A stretch of 64,000 bases of DNA from Hofstenia miamia. Lineage: Eukaryota > Xenacoelomorpha > Acoela. Where the stretch lies: the NCBI GenBank assembly GCA_004352715.1, contig SCFE01000007.1, forward strand, positions 1,226,357 through 1,290,356, given 5' to 3'. Position 1 is the stretch's first letter. Each line of letters begins with the position of its first letter. Below, piece after piece: positions 46,965 through 52,808 of the stretch. Position numbers and translations under genes: made by a program. The notes under the pieces are model-generated. The model was not told the origin of the DNA. It worked only from the letters and a program-made list of their open reading frames with translations, and made no database searches.

Positions 46965-48709
46965 CAGTATTTCTTGCTAGCTAGCATGCACCTTTATATA
47001 TATATAAATATGCATTTATATGGTAATAAATAAAGTAAATTTGTATTTTGCTCGCCAAAATATCTCTCCACTAAACTAATCTAACAAACGGCGAGTTTGA
47101 GAAATTATTTAATAAACCCAAATTTCCTTATATCAAAGAGAACTACCAATATTTAGTAATATTGAATGTCATAAATGGTTGTTTAGTACTTGATTAAAAT
47201 ACTCACATATCGGGTTTATTTTCCAAGTCTTTTGCAACAAATTTACAGCATTCTCGTTTTTCGAAGGACCCCTTCAATGTAGCAATTGACTAAATATTAT
47301 ACATATGTAATTTACAAATGTAATGTATGTGATATACCGTTTTAAAAGTATTGTACATTTTGCGCTACAGCAAAGAACACGCGGTTAAGGTTTATGGGAG
47401 AGGAAATAAGCAATAGACCTATAAAGGCAACAATCTACATATTTACAGTTGCTTATTTGCCAAGTGCAAAATTAATGCGAAATTTTGAATTTTACATTAA
47501 TTTCCTGCTTGGAATACAAATTTTATAAAATACATAAAAAAATCAACTTTAGCAAGTATTTACCTTAACATCAAAAAGTTTTTAAATCAAAAGTTTCAAC
47601 ATTCTTCTTAAAGTATGTATATGTACATAAATTTGTACCATTTAGATCTCCCCACACAGAGATGGGCACGGGCCGGAAATTCATCACCAAGCCCTCACCC
47701 AATCCGGCACAACTCATTTTAATTATGTTTCGGTTTGCTAGACCAAAGTTCAGTGTATTAGAATCATGTAATAAAAGTTACGTTTGAAATTGATATGCTT
47801 AAATTGCGTTTTGAAAGAGTATAATATGACAATAATGCGAAATTTCAAAATTTAAATTATATTTTCCAACACATTGTTTAAAAATTATAATATTTATACC
47901 TTTTGCAATGCCTTGCCCAAGCCCGCTTCAAGCTCCGCGCAGCACCTACTTTGCTCTACCATGCTCTATACGTTCCATTTCCATCTCTGCTCTCACATTA
48001 ATTTAAAAAGTCTTTGAAGAAATTTTTTTATATATTACACCATTGCTTAACTTCCTTCTTGTTTTGATACGTTAACAGCAAGAATAAAGTATTAAAGTTT
48101 TAAATTTTTTAATCTTCTCTGATAGAGCATTTTAGCAATCATTGATTATTCCTAACATAGTATATTCAGCGTTGGAACCTTGCCGTGCTTAATTTCGTGT
48201 CGTGCTCAAGCCCATTTTTACAGAAATTTTTGTGGTCGTGCTCACATTAAAATACGAATAAAACATATTTGTTATTTTGATTTTCTAAATCGATTAATTT
48301 GCCAATTTCTTGCCAAAAACTTTTCATTCATACAGGTTTAACCTAAGATTGCTTATAAAATCAACGAAGTTGTTATAGACTTCCGTTCCGTGCCGGGCTC
48401 GTGCTTAACTCCGTCTTTTCATGCCGTGCTCGTGCCAAAAAATCAAGGCACGTTTCCAACATTGAGTATATTACTATTATAACATTTTTAGTATCGTCTT
48501 ATACTTATAAATTCTTTGAACAGAATAATTGAAGAGACTTTAATTTGAAGAGATTAGAAATACAGGATATACTTGAGCTGAACTAACTTTGTCGTTAAAA
48601 TTTTATTTATCGATTTTCTAGTAAAAATCTTTGAAAGTCTTACTATTTTACGTTCATGAAAGTTAAACATAACATTGAAAATCAAGACTCTTACCATTTG
48701 CCGCTTCAT
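14017..48709 (-). CDS. TRPM-type cation channel gene (span of all coding exons)
   Basis: A transient-receptor-potential melastatin channel, a tetrameric cation channel of the plasma or organelle membrane. Eighteen consecutive coding exons, 48709 down to 17908, join in phase to about 1,060 codons; a terminal exon adds 37. The protein runs in family order. First comes the KREC/CGR N-terminal motif, then the LSDAT (SLOG) region with TGGTNAGV, DDGTV, EGGPN and GTGRAADL. Next are ankyrin-like melastatin homology helices, the FYDAPITKFW pre-S1 motif, S1-S6 with YPYWQTYGE as pore and filter, the LLIAVFNN TRP-box region and a short coiled coil. No kinase or NUDT9 domain was seen. The YGE filter resembles TRPM1/3/6/7 and nematode GON-2 rather than the FGQ type. 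A linker exon between 17908 and 14131 is missing from my model, because the phases do not fit. Introns are crowded with transposons, and a palindrome overlaps exon 14. The family call is very safe; the subfamily is not. Confidence 0.93.
14611..14660 (+). mobile_element. Solo left end of the CAGACTTGTC hAT-type MITE family
   Basis: CAGACTTGTCAACGAATCGA at 14611 matches the terminus of the 33.8-kb element apart from one or two bases. No right end was found within 400 bases, so this copy is truncated. Confidence 0.5.
14988..15046 (-). CDS. Possible TRPM linker exon
   Basis: Acceptor CTATTAG and a strong donor ATAA|GTAAGT bracket 59 bases that read EHTHILEILEKNNDTSKQI in one frame, a heptad-like stretch. 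Its phase does not fit the two resolved neighbours by itself, so another exon would also be needed. Treat as a suggestion only. Confidence 0.25.
16251..16320 (-). mobile_element. hAT-like terminal fragment
   Basis: On the - strand, CAGTGGTTATCAAACTGAGG followed by TACGCGATC and GGGTCGTGCCAG resembles the CAGTGGTTCTCAAACT ends widespread in old hAT elements (from memory). Only one end was found. Confidence 0.4.
17908..18089 (-). CDS. TRPM exon 18 (TRP-box region)
   Basis: Completes VFNN, then IYEDIRDKADLLYWSNLLEA and NKPLLPPIIMEISVLF, the post-S6 TRP helix and the PVLPPP-like motif of TRPMs. Donor GAAG|GTAAAA leaves phase 1. Reading on without splicing would give a stop after about 27 more codons, a possible alternative C-terminus. 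Confidence 0.92.
18132..18249 (-). CDS. TRPM exon 17 (S6)
   Basis: STCTGPDCPYLPEI, with two cysteines after the pore as in many TRPMs, then MFLIGYTVAGNIVLLNLLIA, which is S6. It ends two bases into Asn at AA|GTAAGA. Confidence 0.95.
18295..18484 (-). CDS. TRPM exon 16 (S5 and pore)
   Basis: IPAVLEFTVVWIVFMLSFGI is S5; GQYAILYPQEEPRP is the conserved turret motif (family: .RQAILFPNEEP); IYYPYWQTYGELH is the pore helix and filter. The donor that keeps phase with the next exon is GAAT|GTAATT. Glu in YGE is the position that sets divalent permeation in related TRPMs. Confidence 0.95.
18485..19527. other. TRPM intron, nothing recognised
   Basis: AT-rich intron between the S1-S4 and S5 exons. No repeat or second gene can be supported. 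Confidence 0.5.
19528..19899 (-). CDS. TRPM exon 15 (S1-S4)
   Basis: 124 codons. IFFLIFVGLLTYNII is S1; EILLVGYMVFYTIAEGREM is S2 with its conserved E..RE; GWNRLDFMIIMLFWGGFGLR is S3 (N..D); ARLLYIFDCFAAYMRILFIF with INRRLGSY is S4 and the S4-S5 linker (family: ..LGPYV). Acceptor TTTTAG, donor ACA|GTAAGC. Confidence 0.95.
20212..20999. repeat. 788-bp perfect palindrome abutting an N
   Basis: The two 394-base arms are exact reverse complements centred at 20605/20606 in a TATACATGTATA-rich core. The left arm begins at the base after a single N (20211). The right arm ends at 20999, inside TRPM exon 14, so the left arm carries a reversed copy of the exon end, its donor and the intron start. It is either a foldback assembly or amplification artefact or a real inverted duplication. 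The N at the edge favours the artefact. Confidence 0.95.
20917..21066 (-). CDS. TRPM exon 14 (FYDAPITKFW), overlapped by a palindrome
   Basis: Fifty codons in phase 0 between TCTAG and TCT|GTAAGT. The correct frame ends MKGFYDAPITKFWISS, the diagnostic FY.API.KFW motif just before S1. A second open frame through the same bases ends in CTHYKILDFF and is spurious. The last 83 bases of the exon lie in the right arm of a perfect palindrome, so an inverted copy of this exon end also sits at 20212-20294. Confidence 0.92.
21240..22875 (+). mobile_element. Second LINE type, RT relic with (TA)n and CATA tail
   Basis: Broken frames give a LINE RT in order: KSKGLSDIPTGYIK (about 21490), FNKCFERRIYPEKWKKALM (about 21570), LQLFRPITVTPVIARV (21680), LDPYQFAYKETSGTLD (21768), YSDDMRVI (22030; YADD box), then NIAKTKELII and FKYLGIYIDSSLCWSSHVDY in the 241-codon frame at 22150. 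It differs from the CR1-like family in sequence and tail: it ends in (CATA)n at 22842-22870 rather than TTATC repeats. A (TA)n run at about 22421-22450 has expanded inside the coding part. Confidence 0.85.
22876..24730. other. TRPM intron, nothing firm
   Basis: Mostly AT-rich. Bases about 23520-23600 are GC-richer and look like an old repeat fragment, but no ends were found. No coding region is supported. Confidence 0.4.
24740..25290 (-). mobile_element. Pogo-type transposon relic with psq-like DNA-binding domain
   Basis: On the - strand from 25278 the frame reads DYIRKSDRANYSNEQL, then GQACKNG; one frameshift later it continues LRNFAPIHGVPYRTLARYVQ. This is the psq-type helix-turn-helix (Y.RKT.R..YS.E.L..A...V.NG.....AA...GVP..TL.R) at the N-terminus of pogo/Tigger/Jerky-type transposases. 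Bases 24753-24802 contain three short repeats of the form GGGGC.(T/G)GTTG.CAC, like the subterminal repeats of such elements. The catalytic domain is absent. Confidence 0.6.
25657..30645. repeat. 48 x 104-bp tandem array, copies apparently identical
   Basis: TTAATGAGAATGGCTCCCGT begins units at 25657, 25761, 25865 and onward every 104 bases, the last at 30545. That is 47 whole steps plus a final unit of about 101 bases. Reading through the array I saw no variant base. The unit has stops in all frames and no spacers, so it is neither coding nor a CRISPR array. It lies in the TRPM intron before exon 14. Perfect homogeneity implies very recent expansion, strong homogenisation, or assembly copying. 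Confidence 0.97.
30646..31137. other. TRPM intron with single N at 30714
   Basis: The N lies next to a short (TA)n, about 70 bases after the tandem array. Nothing else is recognised. Confidence 0.4.
31138..31281 (-). CDS. TRPM exon 13 (pre-S1; boundaries uncertain)
   Basis: Reads HEFMSRIDNILISSYICWHN then CPVLKYVCIFLLTVASPMS, matching the pre-S1 block in which ...DIWYG precedes a hydrophobic ILLPP-like helix. I chose acceptor CAAAG and donor CAC|GTTGAA because both keep phase 0. Neither is strong, and another small exon may lie in the 10-kb intron that follows. Confidence 0.7.
32093..32237 (-). CDS. TRPM exon 12
   Basis: Reads SLEEITIKLFNIMYEEDEHE then LAQLADHKK. In TRPMs this helix pair reads A..L....Y..DE..A..LL and L..A...KH..F. 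The donor AAG|GTTACC is weaker than the others, so the 3' boundary is less certain. Confidence 0.85.
32436..32575 (-). CDS. TRPM exon 11
   Basis: Starts EMAEFFLCQCKDALSSGLIG after an acceptor TTTTAAG. An acceptor 25 bases earlier would put a stop in frame. It ends GA|GTAAGT, and the next exon supplies A to make Glu. The MA.FF.....A...AL pattern matches the TRPM repeat. Confidence 0.9.
32716..32925 (-). CDS. TRPM exon 10
   Basis: Seventy codons, KLKAKNFSGIVDRLCKIIGN to PAFFFYILAILMLNQ. The D.LF.WAIL.....MA segment typical of TRPM begins at its end and continues in the next exon. Acceptor TATAG, donor CAA|GTAAGT. Confidence 0.93.
33595..33645 (-). CDS. TRPM exon 9 (51-base microexon)
   Basis: Seventeen codons, ASTHKIVKRFIRSPTST, with a clean acceptor (TTTTAG) and donor (ACG|GTAAGT), in phase 0 at both ends. 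It is supported mainly by splice sites and phase, because this stretch is variable in the family. Confidence 0.75.
33807..34161. mobile_element. hAT-type MITE, CAGACTTGTC family, intact ends
   Basis: A 355-base element with inverted ends CAGACTTGTCAACGAGCC and GGCTCGTTGACAAGTCTG, flanked on both sides by ATTAGCAA (33799-33806 and 34162-34169). A perfect 8-bp target duplication plus CAG...CTG ends indicates a hAT-type element. GAGCC/GGCTC pentamers are repeated in tandem inside both ends and near 34085-34130. There is no transposase. It sits in the TRPM intron between exons 8 and 9. Confidence 0.9.
34719..35039 (-). CDS. TRPM exon 8 (melastatin homology region)
   Basis: 107 codons, starting VSIFDIDDESTDLDSAILEA, the segment that in TRPMs reads ITVF...DIDLAILTALL. 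It then has LMLAFQWDRLDIAEKYIF, matching the L.LAW.RVDIA...I repeat. It forms ankyrin-like helices before the membrane domain. Confidence 0.95.
35040..36641. other. TRPM intron with a long (TA)n
   Basis: Contains an uninterrupted TA run at about 35961-36005. Open frames through it code only Tyr-Ile repeats and are not genes. Confidence 0.6.
36642..36816 (-). CDS. TRPM exon 7 (linker)
   Basis: A Glu/Lys/Gln-rich helical stretch, DGNEVYSIDD to CSKKYSQY, between the LSDAT domain and the melastatin homology repeats. The phase is consistent on both sides (AA + A; ends in phase 0 at GTAAGT). It is typical low-conservation linker sequence. Confidence 0.92.
37246..37420 (-). CDS. TRPM exon 6 (EGGPN, GTGRAADL)
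   Basis: Reads GGSSNVPSVVILLEGGPN, then VVIVQGTGRAADLIASYY. Both are invariant landmarks of the LSDAT region. The intron before it is about 5.9 kb and holds two Tc1/mariner copies. Donor AA|GTAAGT. Confidence 0.96.
37421..39200. other. TRPM intron 5, proximal part
   Basis: AT-rich and without recognisable repeats until the (TA)n at about 39182-39200 that borders the N run. Confidence 0.5.
39201..39218. other. 18-base N run (assembly gap)
   Basis: It separates a (TA)n run from the broken end of a Tc1 element, so the 3' end of that element is missing. Confidence 0.95.
39219..40241 (-). mobile_element. Tc1/mariner element, copy A (3' end lost in gap)
   Basis: The transposase starts at ATG 40040: MGKKCELTSEKRAQ, a paired-like helix-turn-helix (SQRAIAVRLHVAQSTV), then GRPR. 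After ADDWKK, a run of seven A at about 39590 shifts the frame into VMFSDQTTVSQF (first catalytic Asp), QQDGAPCHTAK (second Asp) and WPGLSPD, where the N gap begins. The outer end is GTGATCGTAAACTTTTGGCC followed by ACGGCTGTA at 40241. The gene is broken here by the A-run shift and the gap. Confidence 0.9.
40411..41510 (+). mobile_element. Second Tc1/mariner-type element, degraded
   Basis: A transposase relic in the opposite orientation to copy A. It has KTTSSTFGDIIRRF (40490), EELRREWADGH (40640), VILSDESRFELY with the first Asp (40833), GGNSVMVWGAI (40955), PGQTPDLNIIENMW with the DDE-region Glu (41168) and the end KGHPTKY (stop at 41382). Stops and shifts interrupt it at least four times. 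Imperfect inverted ends, GAGTTCGGCC near 40421 and GGCCGAATAC near 41489, bracket it. It is a different subfamily from copies A and B. Confidence 0.85.
41511..43318. other. TRPM intron 5, distal part
   Basis: No gene supported. A (TA)n run lies at about 42955-42997, and open frames across it are artefacts of the repeat. Confidence 0.5.
43319..43505 (-). CDS. TRPM exon 5 (DDGTV)
   Basis: Reads GLAKYPMPRPDEKVKGVPLD then NHNYFILVDDGTVNQFGKEI; HF.LVDDGT..K.G.E is a TRPM signature. It ends G|GTAATT in phase 1, and the next exon begins GT to complete Gly. Confidence 0.95.
43700..44050 (-). CDS. TRPM exon 4 (LSDAT core)
   Basis: 117 codons in phase 0. PPKLLISVTGG, LVKLAKSTGAWVVTGGTNAG and IPTIGIVTWGIVANREL are hallmark segments of the LSDAT (SLOG-in-TRPM) domain, whose Rossmann-like fold binds small ligands in the family. 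Acceptor TTTTAG, donor AAA|GTAAGC. Confidence 0.96.
44051..45718. other. TRPM intron with (TA)n runs
   Basis: TA runs at about 44483-44510 and 45041-45066. The first is embedded in a short inverted repeat, TTTATATTATA...TATAATATAAA. No coding region. Confidence 0.5.
45719..45890 (-). CDS. TRPM exon 3 (CGR motif)
   Basis: Acceptor TTTTAG and donor AAG|GTATGT. It begins with the base that completes ATC, then reads CVCGRNRSEC, the conserved Cys/Gly-Arg element that follows KREC in TRPMs. It continues through TKTDVMGEMEFLNTRKANIAK. A longer open frame over the same bases in another phase is spurious. Confidence 0.9.
46728..46924. mobile_element. Small Tc1-like MITE
   Basis: CAAAAGTTTAAGACCA at 46728 is answered by the reverse complement of CAAAAATTTAAGACCA near 46909-46924. 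The ends share CAAAAGTTTA with the Tc1 copies at 40.2 and 62.0 kb. An N at 46727 hides the outermost bases. About 200 bases long, non-coding. Confidence 0.5.
47207..47289 (-). CDS. TRPM exon 2 (KREC motif)
   Basis: Acceptor TTTAG and donor AT|GTGAGT. It encodes SIATLKGSFEKRECCKFVAK and continues to KPDI across the splice. FEKRECCKFV is the TRPM N-terminal signature. The exon ends two bases into a codon, which the next exon completes. Confidence 0.88.
47657..47989. mobile_element. hAT-type MITE, CAGAGATGG family
   Basis: CAGAGATGGGCACGGGCC at the left end and CCATCTCTG at the right end are inverted repeats. Flanking octamers TCCCCACA and CTCTCACA agree at 5 of 8 positions, so the target duplication has decayed or the copy is mosaic. 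The inner ends are rich in GGGC/GCCC words. A related solo end, CAGAGCTGGACATGGGCC, lies at 50250. Confidence 0.55.
48167..48464. mobile_element. hAT-type MITE, CAGCGTTGG family, intact ends
   Basis: A 298-base element whose ends, CAGCGTTGGAACCTTGCC and (reverse strand) CAATGTTGGAAACGTGCC, are inverted repeats. It is flanked by AGTATATT on both sides (48159-48166 and 48465-48472). The perfect 8-bp duplication marks a hAT-type insertion. GTGCTCGTGCC-like words recur inside. It lies in intron 1 of the TRPM model, about 230 bases from exon 1. Confidence 0.88.
48695..48709 (-). CDS. TRPM exon 1 (first five codons)
   Basis: ATGAAGCGGCAAATG followed by the good donor GTAAGA. It encodes MKRQM and joins in phase 0 to the next exon, putting the conserved KREC motif at residues 16-19, where TRPM6/7-type proteins also carry it. 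It is short, so it rests on the donor, the phase and the motif spacing. The 5'UTR would extend to higher coordinates. Confidence 0.6.
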
Positions 48710-50430
48710 TGCGGAAAAAGCTTCTTGTAAATGTTAAGGTCTTCCGGTGAATTTGTTTAGTTAAACAATGTAGTATTTAAACGGAAGAATTTGATTATTA
48801 ATTATGCACAGTAAACAAGAATACATTTTATTCAGCATTTAGCACTCAACAGTAAACATTTGTACATCTTGTACACATTGTTTTTTTAAATTAAGACATT
48901 TATAATACTTTAGCATCTTAAAAAATCGCATTGAAAGATAAAAAATGCAAAATCAATTTTTCACCTTTGCTTAAGGATGTAATTATAACCATACTGTTGA
49001 AGGTTAAGCGATTACTGATTTTGGAGCATCTGTAGAGTTCGAGATGTGCTGAAAATATAGGCCTGCCCCAATACCTGCGGGTCTCACCTAAATTGAAACC
49101 AAGTCGGTCCATAATATGATCATTGCCAAAAAACTTTTTTTAATTTTTCGATTTGCTAGACCAAAGTTGGTAATGTTAGACAACACACGTAAATGGAAAA
49201 CTTAAATTAAGTTTTAGAAGATCAATGGTACTAATTTATAACTTCATCACAAAGATTATGAATAATGTAGCATTCACTGCACTTTGATTGATTTGTGTCA
49301 ACTGTTGCATAATTGCCAATTTTTTAAATGTCAACCCAATTTTCTGTTCATTTTTTGCAATATCTCGGATCAAGACCTACGCGGCCCTTGTCCTGAGCAT
49401 TATATGTCATGCATATTTGTTCGCGTTTAAGAATTTTGCATTTCAAATCGAATGAACTATAGAGTTAGGAAGGTTGCCATAAGTCAATACATTGTCAATA
49501 TCAAGATCTTTCGAGCTGTTTTTACGTCTTTAATGCTTCAGCTACAGTAGTGAAATATGGCAATGTTTTAACATTAAAAACGCATCAACCTGCAATAGGT
49601 ATGTGCATAAGGCTGGAATTCTGTATAAACACGGCAATGCTTTCTCGCATTTGTTTTAAAAAAACAAACCGCTTCCAAAATTTTCAATTATCTCTAAGAC
49701 TTTTAGGCAGTTGGGAAATCGTACAATATTGATTCCTCTATTAGCGAAAGTACTCTCTTGTAATGATGAAAATTTTTACTAAAGTGTTTGCTGTTCCTAG
49801 ATTCACTTAAAAAAGGAACTATTTATTTATTTCTTAAAAAATTCTAATTTCTTTGAGAACATATGTTCAGGTAATCTGAAGTTCTAAAGCCCATGGGAAT
49901 GACAACTACCCTCAACAGTTGCTTGTTATACAAAGTGATCAACTAAGTTCCAGTAAAATGCACCTGCGTGTGTATCTTCAGAAGTCGTGGCGCAAAAGGT
50001 AGTTAAAAAACTATAGACTATCTATATAAGAACTTCATTGCTAGTGTATTTTATGTAATTCACTTGAATTAGCGATTTTTACGAGCAGATGTGTTGTAAA
50101 AATTTTTTAATGAAGTGAAATATATGAGTATGGATTTTTTAAAGATAAATAAACCATTCTTTTGAATATGTGATTGAATTAATTAGCTAGGAAAGTGATA
50201 AATATGTGACAGTAATTCAAATTGAGGTAGTAATAACCACAATACATATCAGAGCTGGACATGGGCCATACATGACCCGCGAGCCATGCTTTTAACCCTA
50301 TTTCTTCTTATATTTACCCGTTACACAATCGTGGATCAAAAAATATAAATAGGTATGATCGTTTTATGCATTACATATTTTAAAAATATCATTACTGTTT
50401 GAACGGATTTTTTTCGATGCACTTTTCCTA
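48710..50430. other. 5' flank of the TRPM gene
   Basis: Probably contains the 5'UTR and promoter of the TRPM gene, but no TATA box or initiator could be singled out in this AT-rich DNA. A solo hAT-like end lies at 50250. No other gene is supported. Confidence 0.4.
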
Positions 50431-51480
50431 TCATTAAGGAAAGATTAACACATTCTCAATTTGGATTTGTTAAAAAAATTTCAATAGTAACTCAACTTCT
50501 TATTTTGATCGTTTGATTTTAATGAAAATAAGTCACGCATGATATTATATTCTGGCTTTTGTAAAGCTTTCGATAAAGGTCAATATGAACTCCTTTCAGA
50601 TGAACTTAGTAGTTTGAATATTCGACATACTTTTTAAATTTACTTTCATCATACTAATGCAATAGAAATCAACAGGTTATTATAAAGAACAGGAAATCTG
50701 AGTTGCTTCATGTTACTAGTGGTATTCCACAAGGATCTGTATTTTACCTCTGCTTTATATTTATTTCATAGTGATTTGCCTGATCAATATATTGATACAA
50801 TGTCTTTTCTTTCTGATACAAAGATAACAGTAATTTATCCATAGCCTGCAAGATTTCTTTTGTAATTTATGTGAATTGTATATATGTGTTTTTGTGAATT
50901 TAATGACGCTATTCAAATAAATTATCAGTTATTTAATTGTTAACATTTATTTGAATAAAGATTCTCTTATCTTATCTTATCTTATCTAGATAAAAAATGC
51001 ACTGATTTACAATCAGTCCTTAGCCTGTTGTTGCTGTGGGTAAATGAAAACAGAATGGAATTTAACTTTGATAAATTTTAACTACTTACTGTAATGTCTC
51101 CAGTAACCACTCATCAGCTAAATACTAATGTAAAATTAGTTTCTTCATTTTCTGTTAAACATCCTGGCGTTACCATTTCAAATAATTTGTCTTAGATTGA
51201 ACGTATATCAAAGAAATTGAAATCATGTAACATGTGTTTTATTTCTATCATAGGAACTATTTCATTCAATATTAACTTCCAAATAAAAAAGAATCTTTAT
51301 ATTATACTGATTTATTGGGCTCTTCTTTATACTTTACCAATTTGGTATGCGTTTAGAAAAATTGAAAAAAAATTATCTCGTTTAATTCTATTAAATATTT
51401 TGCTCATCTCTTTTAAACTTCAAGTTTTGGATCTTTTTCTCTTTAAAACCTCCTAAATAAATGATTTTAACATCTACATC
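50430..51480 (+). mobile_element. Old LINE RT relic, interrupted by another LINE tail
   Basis: Fragments of an RT read in order: HSQFGFVKKIS (50450), SDLPDQYIDTMSFLSDTKI (50770; remnant of the YADD block), then after an interruption KCTDLQSVLSLLLLWVNENR with MEFNFDKF (50995), where LINEs carry ..L..W...N.....KC. The interruption at about 50830-50990 is the 3' end of the TTATC-tailed family. Too broken to be functional. Confidence 0.75.
50830..50992 (+). mobile_element. CR1-like LINE 3' tail inserted in the older LINE
   Basis: A 5'-truncated insertion of only about 160 bases: 3'UTR, perfect 13-bp hairpin TATTCAAATAAAT/ATTTATTTGAATA (50910-50922 and 50945-50957), then AAGATTCTC and TTATC repeats. 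It splits the older RT relic between its YADD-like block and the following block. Confidence 0.85.
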
Positions 51481-52647
51481 TTTGTATATATATATATATA
51501 TATATATATAAATATGTATACCATATGAAAAATCAAATGCATGTTTATATGAAACTTGCAAATTTGATGAAACATTGAGTGTTCTAAGGAATATTTTACC
51601 AGAAAGTGTTACACAAGAGATTGATAGACTCCTATATATTGTAAACATCTATTTTGCTAGAATATTGCTTGTAAGACTAAAGTCTTCTATTGATTTAATT
51701 TCCATCCATAGAATTTGCTAAAGTAGCCTATTTCTCTTCTAAGATTATGTTGCTAAGATTTAAAAGAAACTGATCAATTACTCATTATTTTCAAATCTGG
51801 CATTTATAACATGAATATTTTTTAGGCAGAATCAGATTTTTTTGTTAAACATGTTTGGAAGTCGTTTCAATTGCCCAAAGTTGTTTGTAAAAATTTTAAT
51901 TGGAAAAATTAATATCTGAAATCACGCTACAAGTACCAGCACTTAATATATAACACTTACTATGTGATATACATTACAAATATATGCATCCGTTGTGCTT
52001 AATGGGTTTTTTGAAATTCCATTTAATCTATTCGCTGCCGCATACTTTTTTAATAAAATTTTTTTTCAAGAAAATATCAATTATTTATGTTTTTTCTCAG
52101 CACTTTAGTGGATGACATAAATCTTTTAATCGGAATGATTCTCATAATAATAGAGGTTGGATTTCCCGCATACATTTTGGGCCTACACTCACATATGTAA
52201 CACATGGAGCAGCATTTGATTCCCTCCTTACACATTTCTTTTCAAAATAATCAATTTTTGTCGTGGCTTAAATCAATTCCTTTCTCCAATTATACTTGTA
52301 TCTCTTGCTATAGAGAGATTAATTCTAATCAATTTCAATGCATCTGCTAGTCAGTTGCTGGTACTCTGTTTCAGAAATCGATTTGTTATTATTGTTTTCA
52401 ACTGCAGCTGTATTAGCTACTAGAATTTTATTTGCTGTGAAATCAAAATGGGAGTTTATTAATAAAGATTCTCGATGGGTGATATTTGATTTAAGCATAC
52501 ATTGTAATTTTGGAGTTTTTGAAACAATGATTAACAGAGGATACGATTTTGATTATCCAATAGTATTATAAGAATATTCCATTGCTTTAAATTCTTTAAC
52601 AGAACTTCTTATGACAATTTTTATTCCATTTGCTATGCAGTCAGTAA

Positions 52648-52652
<5 letters not shown>
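51481..52652. other. No firm gene; (TA)n and possible continuation of the LINE relic
   Basis: A TA run lies at 51486-51511. The rest may be decayed LINE DNA in + orientation, but no motif is clear enough to state this. Confidence 0.35.
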
Positions 52653-52678
<26 letters not shown>

Positions 52679-52729
52679 TTCTTTATTCAGATAATATTTT
52701 CAATTACAAAACTGGTTATTATCTGAATA
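52653..52729 (-). other. 3'-terminal hairpin and tail of the intact LINE
   Basis: On the - strand, TATTCAGATAATA pairs perfectly with TATTATCTGAATA (13 bp; forward positions 52717-52729 and 52684-52696) around a 20-base loop containing ACCAG. It is followed by AAGAATATC and five TTATC repeats. It is the counterpart of the hairpins at 6.5 and 50.9 kb. Confidence 0.8.
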
Positions 52730-52808
52730 GCGTCAAGAATGATAACAAATAACTATATTTACAAAAAAAAATAGGACTACAAAATCTGTTCTGTTCAGGC
52801 TATGGAAA

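Noticed and set aside
52653-52677. TTATC repeats as telomere-like sequence
   Set aside because: They are short, occur at the 3' ends of several LINE copies, and always follow the same hairpin and AATATC, so they are LINE tails.
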